A DNA stretch of 64,000 bases from Ancylomarina salipaludis (GCF_004122035.1 NZ_SAXA01000009.1:62001-126000); one strand, 5' to 3'; counted from the first letter of the stretch, positions 54,511-63,936 are shown. Notes: a model not told the origin generated them from the letters alone. Program-made: numbers and translations.

Positions 54511-54728
54511 ATTCTAGTTGTTCATTCTAAATAAGAGTTATTATTGAGTAAAATTCTCATCATTATCATCAGGCTTTTTCCCACATTTAGTCTTTTGTAA
54601 ATGAATTCTGTAAGTTGGTAAATAGAATAATAGTTTTCATGTCTCCATGGATATAATTACCTGATAAGTAGCTGTGTGGATTGCTATTTAGAGTAAATCT
54701 ACATATTGACTTAGGCAAACATATGCCG

Positions 54729-54755
54729 TAACTTTGTTCTATTTAAATGTGGGAG
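54729..54755 (+). promoter_or_regulatory. -7 box and Shine-Dalgarno of the AhpD-like gene
   Basis: TAACTTTG (54729-54736) matches TAnnTTTG. GGGAGG (54750-54755) lies six bases before the ATG at 54762, a rare clear Shine-Dalgarno in this window. Together they favour the second ATG (54762) over the one at 54747, which would be nearly leaderless. Confidence 0.5.
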
Positions 54756-54761
54756 GATATT

Positions 54762-55154
54762 ATGGAGAGAAGTAAGATTTATGAGGAGATGGAACAAATG
54801 CTCGGACTTGTTCCCAGTATGTTTAAATCAATTCCCGATGCGAGTTTGGAGTTGGAATGGAGTTTATTTAAAACGATACAGCTCGAAGGAGGAAGTCTCG
54901 ATGGCAAACAGCGGGAACTTATCGGATTGGGGATTTCAGCTGTAACGAAATGTCGTTATTGTGTTTATTTTCATACAGTAATGGCAAAATTAAATGGGGC
55001 AACTGATGATGAAATTCAGGAAGCGATTCACTATGCTAAAGCAACAGCTGGTTGGAGTGCTTACGTTAATGGTATGCAGTTAGATTTTGAAGAGTTTACC
55101 AAAGAAATTGATGCTGTTTGTGCTCATGTTAGAGAAATGAACATGCAAAATTGA
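54762..55154 (+). CDS. Carboxymuconolactone decarboxylase / AhpD-like protein
   Basis: The 130-residue all-helical protein of the CMD/AhpD family has the redox motif CRYCVYFH (CxxC followed by His), KQRELIGLGISAVTKC before it and DEIQEAIHYAKATAGWSAY after it. The CxxC and His match AhpD-type thiol peroxidase or disulfide reductase activity rather than true decarboxylases. The start is set by the Shine-Dalgarno GGGAGG; the ATG five codons earlier is also in frame. It is a single gene, and the partner peroxiredoxin is not nearby. Confidence 0.88.
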   Translation: MERSKIYEEMEQMLGLVPSMFKSIPDASLELEWSLFKTIQLEGGSLDGKQRELIGLGISAVTKCRYCVYFHTVMAKLNGATDDEIQEAIHYAKATAGWSAYVNGMQLDFEEFTKEIDAVCAHVREMNMQN

Positions 55155-55197
55155 GAGGGAGTCTCGTTTTTCTGATATGTTTGTGTTGAAAGAGTTA

Positions 55198-55232
55198 AAA
55201 AAAAGGTGATCAAATTCTGATCACCTTTTTTT
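55198..55232. terminator. Bidirectional terminator between the AhpD-like gene and the MG2 gene
   Basis: A 13-base stem AAAAAGGTGATCA / TGATCACCTTTTT with a five-base loop and A/T runs on both sides, between convergent genes. Confidence 0.9.
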
Positions 55233-55236
55233 AAAA

Positions 55237-57351
55237 TTATTCTACCAGAATGCTTTGTTTTATAACTATTGGTTCTCCTTTTTCTGAAATCCCTTCTACA
55301 GTCAACTCGTATTCTCCTTCTACATCGCTACTTATAAATTCCAAGTTGAAGTCCTTATCACGAGTCAGTTTTATATTGGGCTCCCAAAGCAGATCGGTTC
55401 TGAAATCGGCATGATGTCTTTGTTGTTGATTTTCATTTGTTCTTAGATATTCAACACTCTTAGTAAATAAGGGTAAATAATAGCGTTCAGTATTTTTTGG
55501 TAGTTCAGATAATTGACAATCTTTTTGTTTTGATGTAACACTTATGATCCCATATAAGTGTGATGAACCATAATAGTATTCATATGGAACTACCTCTATT
55601 TTATCAATCATTTTTGAGTTTTTATTCAGTATTTTGGAAGCGTCAGATAAAATAAGTCCATCGTAAAGGATTAGAGGATCTTGTTTAAAAACACGAGCTA
55701 CATCTGGGCTATAAACATACATGTGAGGCTTCTTTTTTTTGTACTTAATTTTAACTGTTGAAATGAATTCATGAAAATATTCTTCCAAAGAATCTAATTT
55801 GATATAGTCATCTGTTTTTATAGAAAATTTGGCTTTACCATAGAAATTCTCTTGTCCTCTATGCAGACAAGTATCTTTCGTCTCATAGAATGACTTCTGG
55901 TTATAAATATCTCGGATTCTTTGATTATCAAAAAGTTGCTTTATAAAGGCTAATTGTTCGTCTTTGAATTGTTGCTGATGCCATGGCATGGGAGCGAATC
56001 CTTCTGTGTTGTATTTATTTTTTAGTTGAATACCCAGGTCTAAATCATTTCTATGTGGGACTTGAATAGAGATATCATGAAGACCTTTTTTTAAAGGCAG
56101 ATTAAAGTAAAATTGTCCTTGATCATTTGTACAAAATGTATTGATATCAGCATAAGATCCAATTTTCGAAAGAAAAACATTTTCTTTAGCAAATGGCTTT
56201 TGTGTTTTTCTATTCTTTATTGTCCCTTCTAAAATATAAGCTTCAGTCTCGGCGTATCGATTGGCATTTACTTTATACGAGCTGGAATCTCTTAACCAAA
56301 GTGTTTCAGGTCCATTTTCTACGATCCAACTTTTATTCTTGATTTGAGCAAACTTTTCAAAATATGGTAACATGTCTGCACCAAAATCCGAATAGAGATT
56401 AAGGTAATCGATAATATTTATTGATGAGTTACTTGGTTCTTTTAGTTTAATACTTGCAGATAGGAATAAACTATCAGCATCATGAGAAAGATCTTCTAAG
56501 TGAAGATTAAGTCTTATTTTTTTTCTTTTAGAATTCGTAATCCTAGGTCTTTCAATAAAAAGACCACGATGTGATTTTGCAAGGTGTATCACAGCAGTTT
56601 TAATAATCTGCTCTTTATTATTTTTTACACAAAGATTATAATTAGTCGATTTTAAGTCATTTAGTTTTAGAAAAAAATCCGTGTTTTTTTGACTAAATTG
56701 AAATTCTTTTTCTAATATTTTACCTTCTTTGGATAATAGCTGAAATTTATAAGTTTCGTTAATTTTTGGATTATTCGATGTTAGTGAGATTTTTAGGATT
56801 CTATTAAGATCTTCAATTTTTGTGTGAATTGACACATCTTCTTTATCATTGTTAGACTTTAAGAGTGTTAAATCGTTATTGTTTAAATCTCTGAATGTTC
56901 CACTTAATTTCTTTAAATTATTGTTGCTATCATTACTCGTATTCTGATTGTTGAAGACAAAGAGAGAAGTGACGTTTGTTAAATTTTCAGAACTTGTTTT
57001 CATCCAATGAGAGTAAGCATTAATCGCATAATTACCAGTGGGGAGCTGGGGTGAAATTACAATTCCTCCTACACCCATTCCATGTTCTAGGATGATATCC
57101 GTTTGGGCTACAGGGAAACCATTTTCTCCAATCAACTCAACATATGCGACCTTACTGTTTGTCGTTAGTTTTTGAGTTTCTGTATTTATACAGTAGAGCT
57201 TAAAGTGGATCGCTTCGCCTGCCATATAAATATTTTTTTGGAGATGCACATGTAATCGTTCCGTAGTTAGTTTTTGAGCAAAACAACCTAAAATCGAAGT
57301 TAAATTTACGACTAGAATAAGGCTGATATGCTTGAAGATCTTATTTTTCAT
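55237..57351 (-). CDS. MG2-domain protein with C-terminal TonB-plug-like segment
   Basis: A 704-residue exported protein whose signal peptide ends near CFAQK. The N-terminal 30-125 is a macroglobulin MG2-type domain (ERLHVHLQKNIYMAGEAIHF, YVELIGENGFPVAQTDI, SPQLPTGNYAINAYSHW). Further beta domains follow, including a carboxypeptidase-regulatory-like segment at about 375-430 (EGTIKNRKTQKPFAKENVFL). At about 590-650 a plug-like stretch appears (PLILYDGLILSDASKIL, IDKIEVVPYEYYYGSSHLYG, IISVTSK), resembling the plug of TonB receptors but with no barrel after it. It is the last gene of a five-gene operon, five bases after the receptor. It may be a partner of the receptor at the cell surface or in the periplasm (inference). 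Confidence 0.82.
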   Translation of the reverse strand: MKNKIFKHISLILVVNLTSILGCFAQKLTTERLHVHLQKNIYMAGEAIHFKLYCINTETQKLTTNSKVAYVELIGENGFPVAQTDIILEHGMGVGGIVISPQLPTGNYAINAYSHWMKTSSENLTNVTSLFVFNNQNTSNDSNNNLKKLSGTFRDLNNNDLTLLKSNNDKEDVSIHTKIEDLNRILKISLTSNNPKINETYKFQLLSKEGKILEKEFQFSQKNTDFFLKLNDLKSTNYNLCVKNNKEQIIKTAVIHLAKSHRGLFIERPRITNSKRKKIRLNLHLEDLSHDADSLFLSASIKLKEPSNSSINIIDYLNLYSDFGADMLPYFEKFAQIKNKSWIVENGPETLWLRDSSSYKVNANRYAETEAYILEGTIKNRKTQKPFAKENVFLSKIGSYADINTFCTNDQGQFYFNLPLKKGLHDISIQVPHRNDLDLGIQLKNKYNTEGFAPMPWHQQQFKDEQLAFIKQLFDNQRIRDIYNQKSFYETKDTCLHRGQENFYGKAKFSIKTDDYIKLDSLEEYFHEFISTVKIKYKKKKPHMYVYSPDVARVFKQDPLILYDGLILSDASKILNKNSKMIDKIEVVPYEYYYGSSHLYGIISVTSKQKDCQLSELPKNTERYYLPLFTKSVEYLRTNENQQQRHHADFRTDLLWEPNIKLTRDKDFNLEFISSDVEGEYELTVEGISEKGEPIVIKQSILVE

Positions 57352-57356
57352 AGTAC

Positions 57357-60080
57357 TTAGAATTCAATATTATATGTAATCGTTGGTATAGCTTCTCCAA
57401 AAACTGACAGTTTGTATCCCACCACATTACTATCTTCGATACGGAAATATGATGAATATGTATTTCTTTGGCCAGTAAGATTATAAATGCCAAAAGACCA
57501 TGATGTGTGATAATTCTTGTGCTTTTTCAGATTTCCTTCTACCAATAAAGTGATATCAGATCTAAAATAATTGGGAAGTCTGTATTCATTTCTTTTAGAG
57601 TAATATACTATTGGTATATTCTGGATTTGATATTTAGCTGTAGGGTAAGTTGCTGGACGTCCAGTATGATAAACCAAATTGGTTGAAAAAATGAATCGTC
57701 TTGAAAGCTTAAAACTTAAGAATGCCTTAAGATTGTGGGGTTTGTCATAAGGAGCTCGGTACCATTCCCCATCGTTCACGGCAAACGCACCAGTTTGATC
57801 TTTTGATTTTAAGTAACTTCTCGAGTAGGAGTAGCTGACCATGCCATTGAATCGTCCGGATTTTTTGCGTAATAAGAACTCTACCCCATAGTTTTTGCCA
57901 TCTGCATTTAAAACCTCTGTTTCAGTAAATTTATTTAAATAGAGTTCTGCACCATCTTTATAATCTTTGGCATTTTTCACACGCTTCGTATAGGCCTCAA
58001 CCGATAATTCTGCTAGAGAACCCAAAATGCTGCGGTAATATCCCATTGAAAATTGATCACCAATTTGAGGTTTAAGGTAACGATCGCTAAGTTTCCACGT
58101 GTCGGTTGGTGATATCGATGTCGTGTTAGATAATAAATGGATGTATTGGCGTGTTCTGTTGTAACTGGCTTTAAACGAATTGTTATTATTCATGGCATAG
58201 TTAATTGAAAATCTTACTTCAGGGCCATGATAAATATTGTTTAATCCTCCTGACGTATTTTGGATTTCTGTTCTATTGAGACTGTTAGGTATACCTCCTT
58301 CATATAGAGCTTCTTTTCTTTTTCCCAAATTTCCATATAGAGAATAGCGAAAACCAGCCTCAGCATTAATGAATCCAAACAGGTCAAATTTAGCACCTGC
58401 AAATATTGCTGTTTCCAAGCCTTTTTCAATATCAATTTTATTCGTTGTGACGAGTGAAGATTTGGAGTTGGGCTTTAATTCCCCTGGGCTGATTTCATAA
58501 TATTTTGCAGCAGCTCCAAAGTCAAATTTCGTAAAAACATTTTTTTCATATGTTAGGTGCGATTTAAACCCAATATCTTTTACTTGATGTGTTAGTTTGA
58601 ATGCACTACTAGGAATGTCATTTGAAGCCATATCGTATGAGAAACTTGTGAAATGGGCACTATTTTTCATTTTCAATTTTTCGCTGAAGCGATATCTCCA
58701 GTTAATTGAACTGACAAAATTATTGAAATTGTAAACCGTATCGGAATGTAGTTGAAATTCGTCTTTACTATTGTAGTAACTGAGTTCTATTTGGTTGTTA
58801 AAGTTTGGTTTATATAGAATTTTACCATGTAAATCATAGAAATTTGATTTCGAATCTACCAATTCTTTTGAGTCGATCTTTTTGATTATCCAATCTGAAT
58901 AAGTGAATCTGAATGAGTTCATTATTGAAAGCTTTTTCTTCAATAATGGAAGATTAAGATAGGCTTTGGATGTGATAGGACTAACACCTACTTTGCCATT
59001 GATCTCATCTGCTATATTTTCTGAAGAATGAATGTCATAAGTAGACGAAATACGCCCTCCAAACTGAATAGGGATACTTGATTTATAAAGACTCGCATCC
59101 TGAATCATATCGTTATTAAAGGCTGAGAAGAAACCAAAAAAGTGAGCAGGGTAGTAGATCGGAGCATTATCAATTAGGATTAAGTTCTGATCAGCAGAAC
59201 CTCCTCTTACATTAAATCCAATAGCACCTTCTCCAGCACTTTCAACACCAGGAAGCATAGTTGTACTTTTTATAATATCAGGCTCTCCAAGTGCTGAGGG
59301 CAAACTTTCAATATCCTTAGATACAAAGTGTTCTATGCCCATAGCTGTTCGCTTAACATTGTTGTCCTTTGCAAAAACCTTGACTTCTTTTATGGCTTGC
59401 GCTTCCTTAATCATTTGCACATTTAATCGACCATCACCACGAAGGTTTATTTTTCGTACGGTTTTCTTTAATCCCATATGTTTAAAATTTAAAACATAGG
59501 ATCCTTGTGTCAGTTCAAGTCCAAAGTAACCGTCTTTGTCAGAGGTAACACCTTTTCTCATATTGGGTAGATAAACCTCAACACCCTTGAGGGGCTGGCC
59601 AGTCTCAAACAGAGTGATATTTCCGAAAACTTTGACTTTTTTATGCCCTAGAGCAACTCCAATTTCATGAATAACATATTCTTGTTGTTGGAGGATTGAA
59701 AGATCATTCTCTAATATTTCATTTTCCACAACCTGAGGTTGCACGTCGTTAATTTTTCTTTGAAAGTTAAATTCGTGATTTAAATTTTCAAATTGTGTTA
59801 AAATTAGACTATTCCCCTTAATTAAAAATTGAATTTTCGTTCCAGATAAAACGTCCGTTATTAGACTCTGAAGATCAATATTTGAGTAGTTTTTTTTCAG
59901 CTTAATATCTTTAACCCAGGATTCATAATAAAAGGTCTGAATTTGATATTTACTTTCAAGTTCAAGAGTCAATTCGATAAATGACATTCCTTCATATCCA
60001 ATATTTAATTCCATTTTATTCTGAGCTGAAATGGAATTGATCAGAAAAAGACTGATGAGTAGGATGAGTGTTTTTTTCAT
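57357..60080 (-). CDS. TonB-dependent receptor with STN and carboxypeptidase-regulatory domains
   Basis: Outer-membrane receptor of 907 residues. Signal peptide (to about 19), an STN domain (about 22-112, with FYYESWVKDIKLKKNYSNID, ILTQFEN), a carboxypeptidase-regulatory beta-sandwich (about 152-232, FGNITLFETGQPLKGVEVYL, TSDKDGYFGLEL), a plug (about 240-350, FNVRGGSADQNLILIDNAPI, FGGRISSTYDI) and a barrel ending in the aromatic ITYNIEF. STN domains usually signal to an anti-sigma factor of the FecR kind, but no FecI/FecR lies in the window. It is the fourth gene of the operon that starts with two DUF4249 genes, a pairing known in Bacteroidota. The substrate is unknown. Confidence 0.92.
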   Translation of the reverse strand: MKKTLILLISLFLINSISAQNKMELNIGYEGMSFIELTLELESKYQIQTFYYESWVKDIKLKKNYSNIDLQSLITDVLSGTKIQFLIKGNSLILTQFENLNHEFNFQRKINDVQPQVVENEILENDLSILQQQEYVIHEIGVALGHKKVKVFGNITLFETGQPLKGVEVYLPNMRKGVTSDKDGYFGLELTQGSYVLNFKHMGLKKTVRKINLRGDGRLNVQMIKEAQAIKEVKVFAKDNNVKRTAMGIEHFVSKDIESLPSALGEPDIIKSTTMLPGVESAGEGAIGFNVRGGSADQNLILIDNAPIYYPAHFFGFFSAFNNDMIQDASLYKSSIPIQFGGRISSTYDIHSSENIADEINGKVGVSPITSKAYLNLPLLKKKLSIMNSFRFTYSDWIIKKIDSKELVDSKSNFYDLHGKILYKPNFNNQIELSYYNSKDEFQLHSDTVYNFNNFVSSINWRYRFSEKLKMKNSAHFTSFSYDMASNDIPSSAFKLTHQVKDIGFKSHLTYEKNVFTKFDFGAAAKYYEISPGELKPNSKSSLVTTNKIDIEKGLETAIFAGAKFDLFGFINAEAGFRYSLYGNLGKRKEALYEGGIPNSLNRTEIQNTSGGLNNIYHGPEVRFSINYAMNNNNSFKASYNRTRQYIHLLSNTTSISPTDTWKLSDRYLKPQIGDQFSMGYYRSILGSLAELSVEAYTKRVKNAKDYKDGAELYLNKFTETEVLNADGKNYGVEFLLRKKSGRFNGMVSYSYSRSYLKSKDQTGAFAVNDGEWYRAPYDKPHNLKAFLSFKLSRRFIFSTNLVYHTGRPATYPTAKYQIQNIPIVYYSKRNEYRLPNYFRSDITLLVEGNLKKHKNYHTSWSFGIYNLTGQRNTYSSYFRIEDSNVVGYKLSVFGEAIPTITYNIEF

Positions 60081-60085
60081 AGCTT

Positions 60086-60772
60086 TTACAAATCAAATTT
60101 TGATAGAAGAACAACTGCATCCATTGGCGTTTTTGCTCCAATTTTTAATTTATTACTTCTGATAAAGCGTTTCATTTCTTTTTTCTTATGAGGGAAAATT
60201 TTTAAAATATCACCTTTCCGACTTAGAGGAATTAGCTCATTATTTTTAATTAAAAATAAGCTGTTAGCAACAGCATATTTAAATTTTCCAGATTGATCAG
60301 ACTTTAATACTTTGTATTTCTTTCGTTTGATGACATATCGAAGATTAGGAAATTTCACAAACTGATAGTAGTTGTCAGGATTTAATTTCGGATGTAATAA
60401 ATCACCTCTAAGAAAATTAAATTCATAGGGGGTATCTGCCACACTAAATCCTTCGAGGAAGCAGGGGTTTATAATAATGTTCCTTTTTGTTTTGTCTGAA
60501 GTTTCTATGGCAGTAATAATTTCCTCTGTTAAGATGTCATAGGCAAAGATGATATTGTCAAATTGAGTTCCTTTAAACAGTAAACTTCCCTTGAGGTCCA
60601 ACCTTTCAAGAAAAAATTGTTCTCCTAAAGCGATTGATGTTTTAGGGACCCAAGTTCTACCATTAATGATTGTTTTTATATTGCCTTTTGAAAGGGGTTG
60701 TCCCAAGAGACAATGATTAGATCCAATAAATATTAGGATTAATAAATTAATGTAAATAAATTTTGTTTTCAT
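60086..60772 (-). CDS. Secreted protein of unknown function in the receptor operon
   Basis: A 228-residue protein with a signal peptide (KTKFIYINLLILIFIGSNHCLLGQ). The body has YVIKRKKYKVLKSDQSGKFK and a C-terminal segment LIKNNELIPLSRKGDILKIF followed by PHKKKEMKRFIRSNKLKIG, which resembles the end of small exported proteins near TonB receptors in Bacteroidota. The start is the ATG before KTKF, because the first in-frame ATG (60829) would overlap the DUF4249 gene and bury the signal peptide. It lies 11 bases after that gene and five before the receptor. Function unknown. Confidence 0.78.
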   Translation of the reverse strand: MKTKFIYINLLILIFIGSNHCLLGQPLSKGNIKTIINGRTWVPKTSIALGEQFFLERLDLKGSLLFKGTQFDNIIFAYDILTEEIITAIETSDKTKRNIIINPCFLEGFSVADTPYEFNFLRGDLLHPKLNPDNYYQFVKFPNLRYVIKRKKYKVLKSDQSGKFKYAVANSLFLIKNNELIPLSRKGDILKIFPHKKKEMKRFIRSNKLKIGAKTPMDAVVLLSKFDL

Positions 60773-60783
60773 ATGTTTTAGGA

Positions 60784-61914
60784 TTAGGGCCAAAAGGAAG
60801 GTTTTTTTATAGGGTATTTTAGATTGCACTCATAGCAATGTACTCGTCTTACAATAAAGATAAGGGTTACACCTACTACATATTCTTCTAAAATATAGAA
60901 TTTTGTAGGGTCTGGTCTGTTTTTTGGGTCTTTTACTCGAATGGTTATTTTTTTGCATTCCTCAGGAAAGTCAGAGAAATCTACAGTGAATTCGTTTTTA
61001 GAAAATAACTTGTTTTTAGTTTGTACCGAGGATGCTTCAAAGTAGCCTAATACCTCACAATTGTCACTACAAGATGAAATATTCCCTTTGATATTTGCAG
61101 GTAAAACATCATAGAGATTGCCATTAGATTGATGAATAGCTTTCATGTTTTCCCAAAATTCATAATTTCCCTGAGTTATGGAGTAAAGACTCATATCCAG
61201 AAGATATTGGTGTTCTAATTTTATTTCATGTTGAAGAATTTTTGATGTTAGGAGGTGATTGGTTTCTTTTATTGTGAAATCCGAAAGATCAAAAACATTA
61301 ATTAAGTTGAAGTCATTAGTTGGATAACAAATCTCAGTTGGGGTATCTGATAGTTTTGTTTGAACTTTAAAGGGAGAATGCCATTCGTAACTTTCCCGGT
61401 ATTCCCATCTTAGATACTTGCTCGTGTTATCAGGATTTTTTGCATCAAAGAATATACCAACGGCATTTTCTTTTGATCCATCCTCCTTTATCACCTCCAG
61501 TTCTTCTCCATATATCGAGCTGATATCGAAAGGAGAATGCATTAATTCAGGAATTGATTCGTAGTTTTCACCATTTAGTGTTTGTATTTCAATCCAGTAG
61601 GTCTGTCCTATTTCTCCTTGAATAAGATTTGTGGAATTGTGATAAATACCAGGTTCACTTTCTTTAAGGACTTCGGTTTCTCCTTTATCATTATGCAGAA
61701 TAACTATTGCATCTCGTTCGGGTTTTAATGAAAAATCTTCAATAAACTTAACTGTTCTAAATAATCGAACTTCGCATGATCCTAATTCATTGGTGATTTT
61801 TCCATCTACGACAAGTATAGATGCATTGTCATCGATTTCAGGATAGAATTCTTCTGTGCATGAAAAAGAAGATATCAATAAGGATAATATGATGATTAAT
61901 CTTAGAGTTGTCAT
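60784..61914 (-). CDS. DUF4249 lipoprotein, second tandem copy
   Basis: A 376-residue outer-membrane lipoprotein (lipobox SFSC, Cys about 19) of the DUF4249 family, commonly encoded with TonB receptors and suspected to work with them on the cell surface. It shows EEFYPEIDDNASILVVDGKI, LGSCEVRLFRTVKF, RDAIVILHNDKGETEVL, a central helical part (ITQGNYEFWENMKAIHQSNG), a Cys pair (SSCSDNCEVLGYF) and the terminal RRVHCYECNLKYPIKKPSFW. It has the same length as the upstream copy and is highly similar to it, most strongly at residues 30-160 and the last 25 residues. The gap between them is 31 bases. Confidence 0.88.
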   Translation of the reverse strand: MTTLRLIIILSLLISSFSCTEEFYPEIDDNASILVVDGKITNELGSCEVRLFRTVKFIEDFSLKPERDAIVILHNDKGETEVLKESEPGIYHNSTNLIQGEIGQTYWIEIQTLNGENYESIPELMHSPFDISSIYGEELEVIKEDGSKENAVGIFFDAKNPDNTSKYLRWEYRESYEWHSPFKVQTKLSDTPTEICYPTNDFNLINVFDLSDFTIKETNHLLTSKILQHEIKLEHQYLLDMSLYSITQGNYEFWENMKAIHQSNGNLYDVLPANIKGNISSCSDNCEVLGYFEASSVQTKNKLFSKNEFTVDFSDFPEECKKITIRVKDPKNRPDPTKFYILEEYVVGVTLIFIVRRVHCYECNLKYPIKKPSFWP

Positions 61915-61945
61915 TGTACGTTAGGATTAATATAGGATAGACAGG

Positions 61946-63076
61946 TTATGGCCAAAAGGAAGGTTTTTTTATAGGGTATTTTAGATTGCACTCAAAACAA
62001 TGTACCCTCCTTACTATAAAAAATGCTGTATTTCCTATTGAATATTCTTTTAAAATATAGAATTTTGTCGGGTCAGGAAATTGACCTAGTTCGAATTGCA
62101 TGGTTATTGTCTTGCATTCATCGGGGAAATCTGAAAAATTAAGTGAGAATTCACTTTTGGAAAATAGTTCGTTTTTTGTTCGAATTGAGGATGCTTCAAA
62201 GTAACCTAATACTTCACAATCATCTTTACAAGATGAAAGATTCCCTCTTATATTGGCAGGCAAAACATCATAGAGATTACCATTAGATTGATGAATAGCT
62301 TTCATACTTTCCCAGAATTCATAATTTTCCTGGGATATAGAGTATAGATTCATATTTAAAAGATATTGGTATTCTAATTTAACTTCATGTTGAAGAATTT
62401 TTGATGTTAGGAGGTGATTGGCTTCCTTTACTGAGAAACCTGAAAGATCAAAAAGATTAATTAAGTTAAAGTCATTAGCTGGATAACAAATCTCGGTTGG
62501 GGTGTCTGAAAGTTTTGATTGAAGTTTAAAGGGAGAGTGCCATTCGTAACTTTCCCGGTATTCCCATCTTAGATAAGTGCTCGTGTTATCATGATTCTTG
62601 GCATCAAAGAATATACCAACAGCATTTTCTTTTGAACCATCCTCCTTTATTACCTCTAGTTCATCTCCGTATATCGAGCTGATTTCGAAAGGAGAATGCA
62701 TTAATTCAGGAATCGATTCGTAGCTTTCACCATTTAATGTTTGTATTTCAATCCAATAGGTCTGTCCTATTTCTCCTTGAATAAGATTTGTAGAATTGTG
62801 ATAAATACCCGGTTCGCTTTCTTTAAGGACTTCGGTTTCTCCTTTATCATTATGGAGAATAATCATTGCATCTCGTTCGGGTTTTAATGAAAAATCTTCA
62901 TAAAACTTAACTGTTCTAAATAATCGGACTTCACATGATCCTAATTCATTGGTGATTTTTCCATCCACAACAAGGATTGATACATCTTCATCAATGTCTG
63001 GATAAAATTTTTCCGTACAAGAACTTATTGATATTAATAATATCGAAAAATAAAACAGTTTCACTTTTAGGGGCAT
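61946..63076 (-). CDS. DUF4249 lipoprotein, first tandem copy
   Basis: A 376-residue lipoprotein (lipobox SISSC, Cys about 20), first gene of the five-gene operon. It is a near duplicate of the gene that follows: the same LGSCEVRLFRTVKF, RDAMIILHNDKGETEVL, LYDVLPANIRGN and the C-terminal HCFECNLKYPIKKPSFWP. Differences cluster at the N-terminus, around residues 180-240 (SQENYEFWESMKAIHQ) and at 305-345. The tandem arrangement and equal length point to recent duplication with diversification. No -7 box is obvious just upstream. Confidence 0.88.
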   Translation of the reverse strand: MPLKVKLFYFSILLISISSCTEKFYPDIDEDVSILVVDGKITNELGSCEVRLFRTVKFYEDFSLKPERDAMIILHNDKGETEVLKESEPGIYHNSTNLIQGEIGQTYWIEIQTLNGESYESIPELMHSPFEISSIYGDELEVIKEDGSKENAVGIFFDAKNHDNTSTYLRWEYRESYEWHSPFKLQSKLSDTPTEICYPANDFNLINLFDLSGFSVKEANHLLTSKILQHEVKLEYQYLLNMNLYSISQENYEFWESMKAIHQSNGNLYDVLPANIRGNLSSCKDDCEVLGYFEASSIRTKNELFSKSEFSLNFSDFPDECKTITMQFELGQFPDPTKFYILKEYSIGNTAFFIVRRVHCFECNLKYPIKKPSFWP

Positions 63077-63173
63077 TGGGTATAAGAGGTTAGGGTTTGC
63101 CTAAAAATAATAAATTAATTTACATATAAATATGATGTTGTTCATTTTCATGGCTTCTGAATTTAATTTATAA

Positions 63174-63204
63174 TAAAAAAGCCATCTCTTTTTTATGAGA
63201 TGGC
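63174..63204 (-). terminator. Terminator of the HutD-family gene
   Basis: On the minus strand the stem GCCATCTC / GAGATGGC with an eight-base loop is followed by TTTTTTATT. It lies 90 bases beyond the stop at 63295 and ahead of the receptor operon. Confidence 0.8.
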
Positions 63205-63294
63205 TATGTTTCTTTTGATAAGTATGAATTCTGATGGATTTTATCAAAACAATATTTTTTTGACGAATTTCACTTTATGAGTGATTAAAATAAA

Positions 63295-63936
63295 TCATAA
63301 TGATACTTCTGAGATAATTAATTGACTGTCCTTATAAGCCGTGAGATTAAGATTATTGGTATTCAGATTATCAAGAATTAATAATTCGCCTTGATTTAAT
63401 ATTAGATCGTTTTGTTCAATATCTAAACCTATTTCTCCTGTATAGAGGTAGATAAATATCATTGTATGCATTGAGGGAATTGGGTAATCAGTTGTTTGTC
63501 CTTGTAGAATAGATAACGAACTTAATTCTCCTTTGGTTTTCCCTTTAGTCATTAAATTAAAATCCGTACACAGGCCTATTGATGAGGTTTGCCAATCACC
63601 TTCGAATGCATCAACATCAAGCTCGTGTAGTATTTTATTATAAAGGTTCTTGTGTGAAATTTCTATTTGGCCATCAAGAACCATAATTTTTCTTGAGACT
63701 CCAGGTAGTGAGGTAAAGTCTGATTGTTCGACTTCGACTTTAGCTGTACTTAATCTGAAATCGAAATCTCTCAACTCATATTTCGCTGTTTCTGGGTAAA
63801 TGTATAGTTGGGTACTGGTTCCACCCGACCAGTTTATGGTCTTAAAATCTTTTGCGGGTATGATTGAAAATGCCATAGGATTTTTAACTCTTAGTTTATA
63901 ATAATTGTGTTCAAACTTAATAATTTGTTTTTCCAT
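63295..63936 (-). CDS. HutD/Ves family protein
   Basis: The 213-residue bicupin-type protein of the HutD/Ves family (Ves is a cold- and stress-related E. coli protein; HutD is linked to histidine use). It shows WSGGTSTQLYIYPETAKYEL (about 35-54), FDFRLSTAKVEVEQSDFTSL, PGVSRKIMVLDG and FEGDWQTSSIGLCTDFNLM. No hut genes are nearby, so the role here is open. The first ATG is used; an ATG 20 codons later, just before AFSIIPAKDF, is an alternative that matches the usual family start more closely. Confidence 0.85.
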   Translation of the reverse strand: MEKQIIKFEHNYYKLRVKNPMAFSIIPAKDFKTINWSGGTSTQLYIYPETAKYELRDFDFRLSTAKVEVEQSDFTSLPGVSRKIMVLDGQIEISHKNLYNKILHELDVDAFEGDWQTSSIGLCTDFNLMTKGKTKGELSSLSILQGQTTDYPIPSMHTMIFIYLYTGEIGLDIEQNDLILNQGELLILDNLNTNNLNLTAYKDSQLIISEVSL

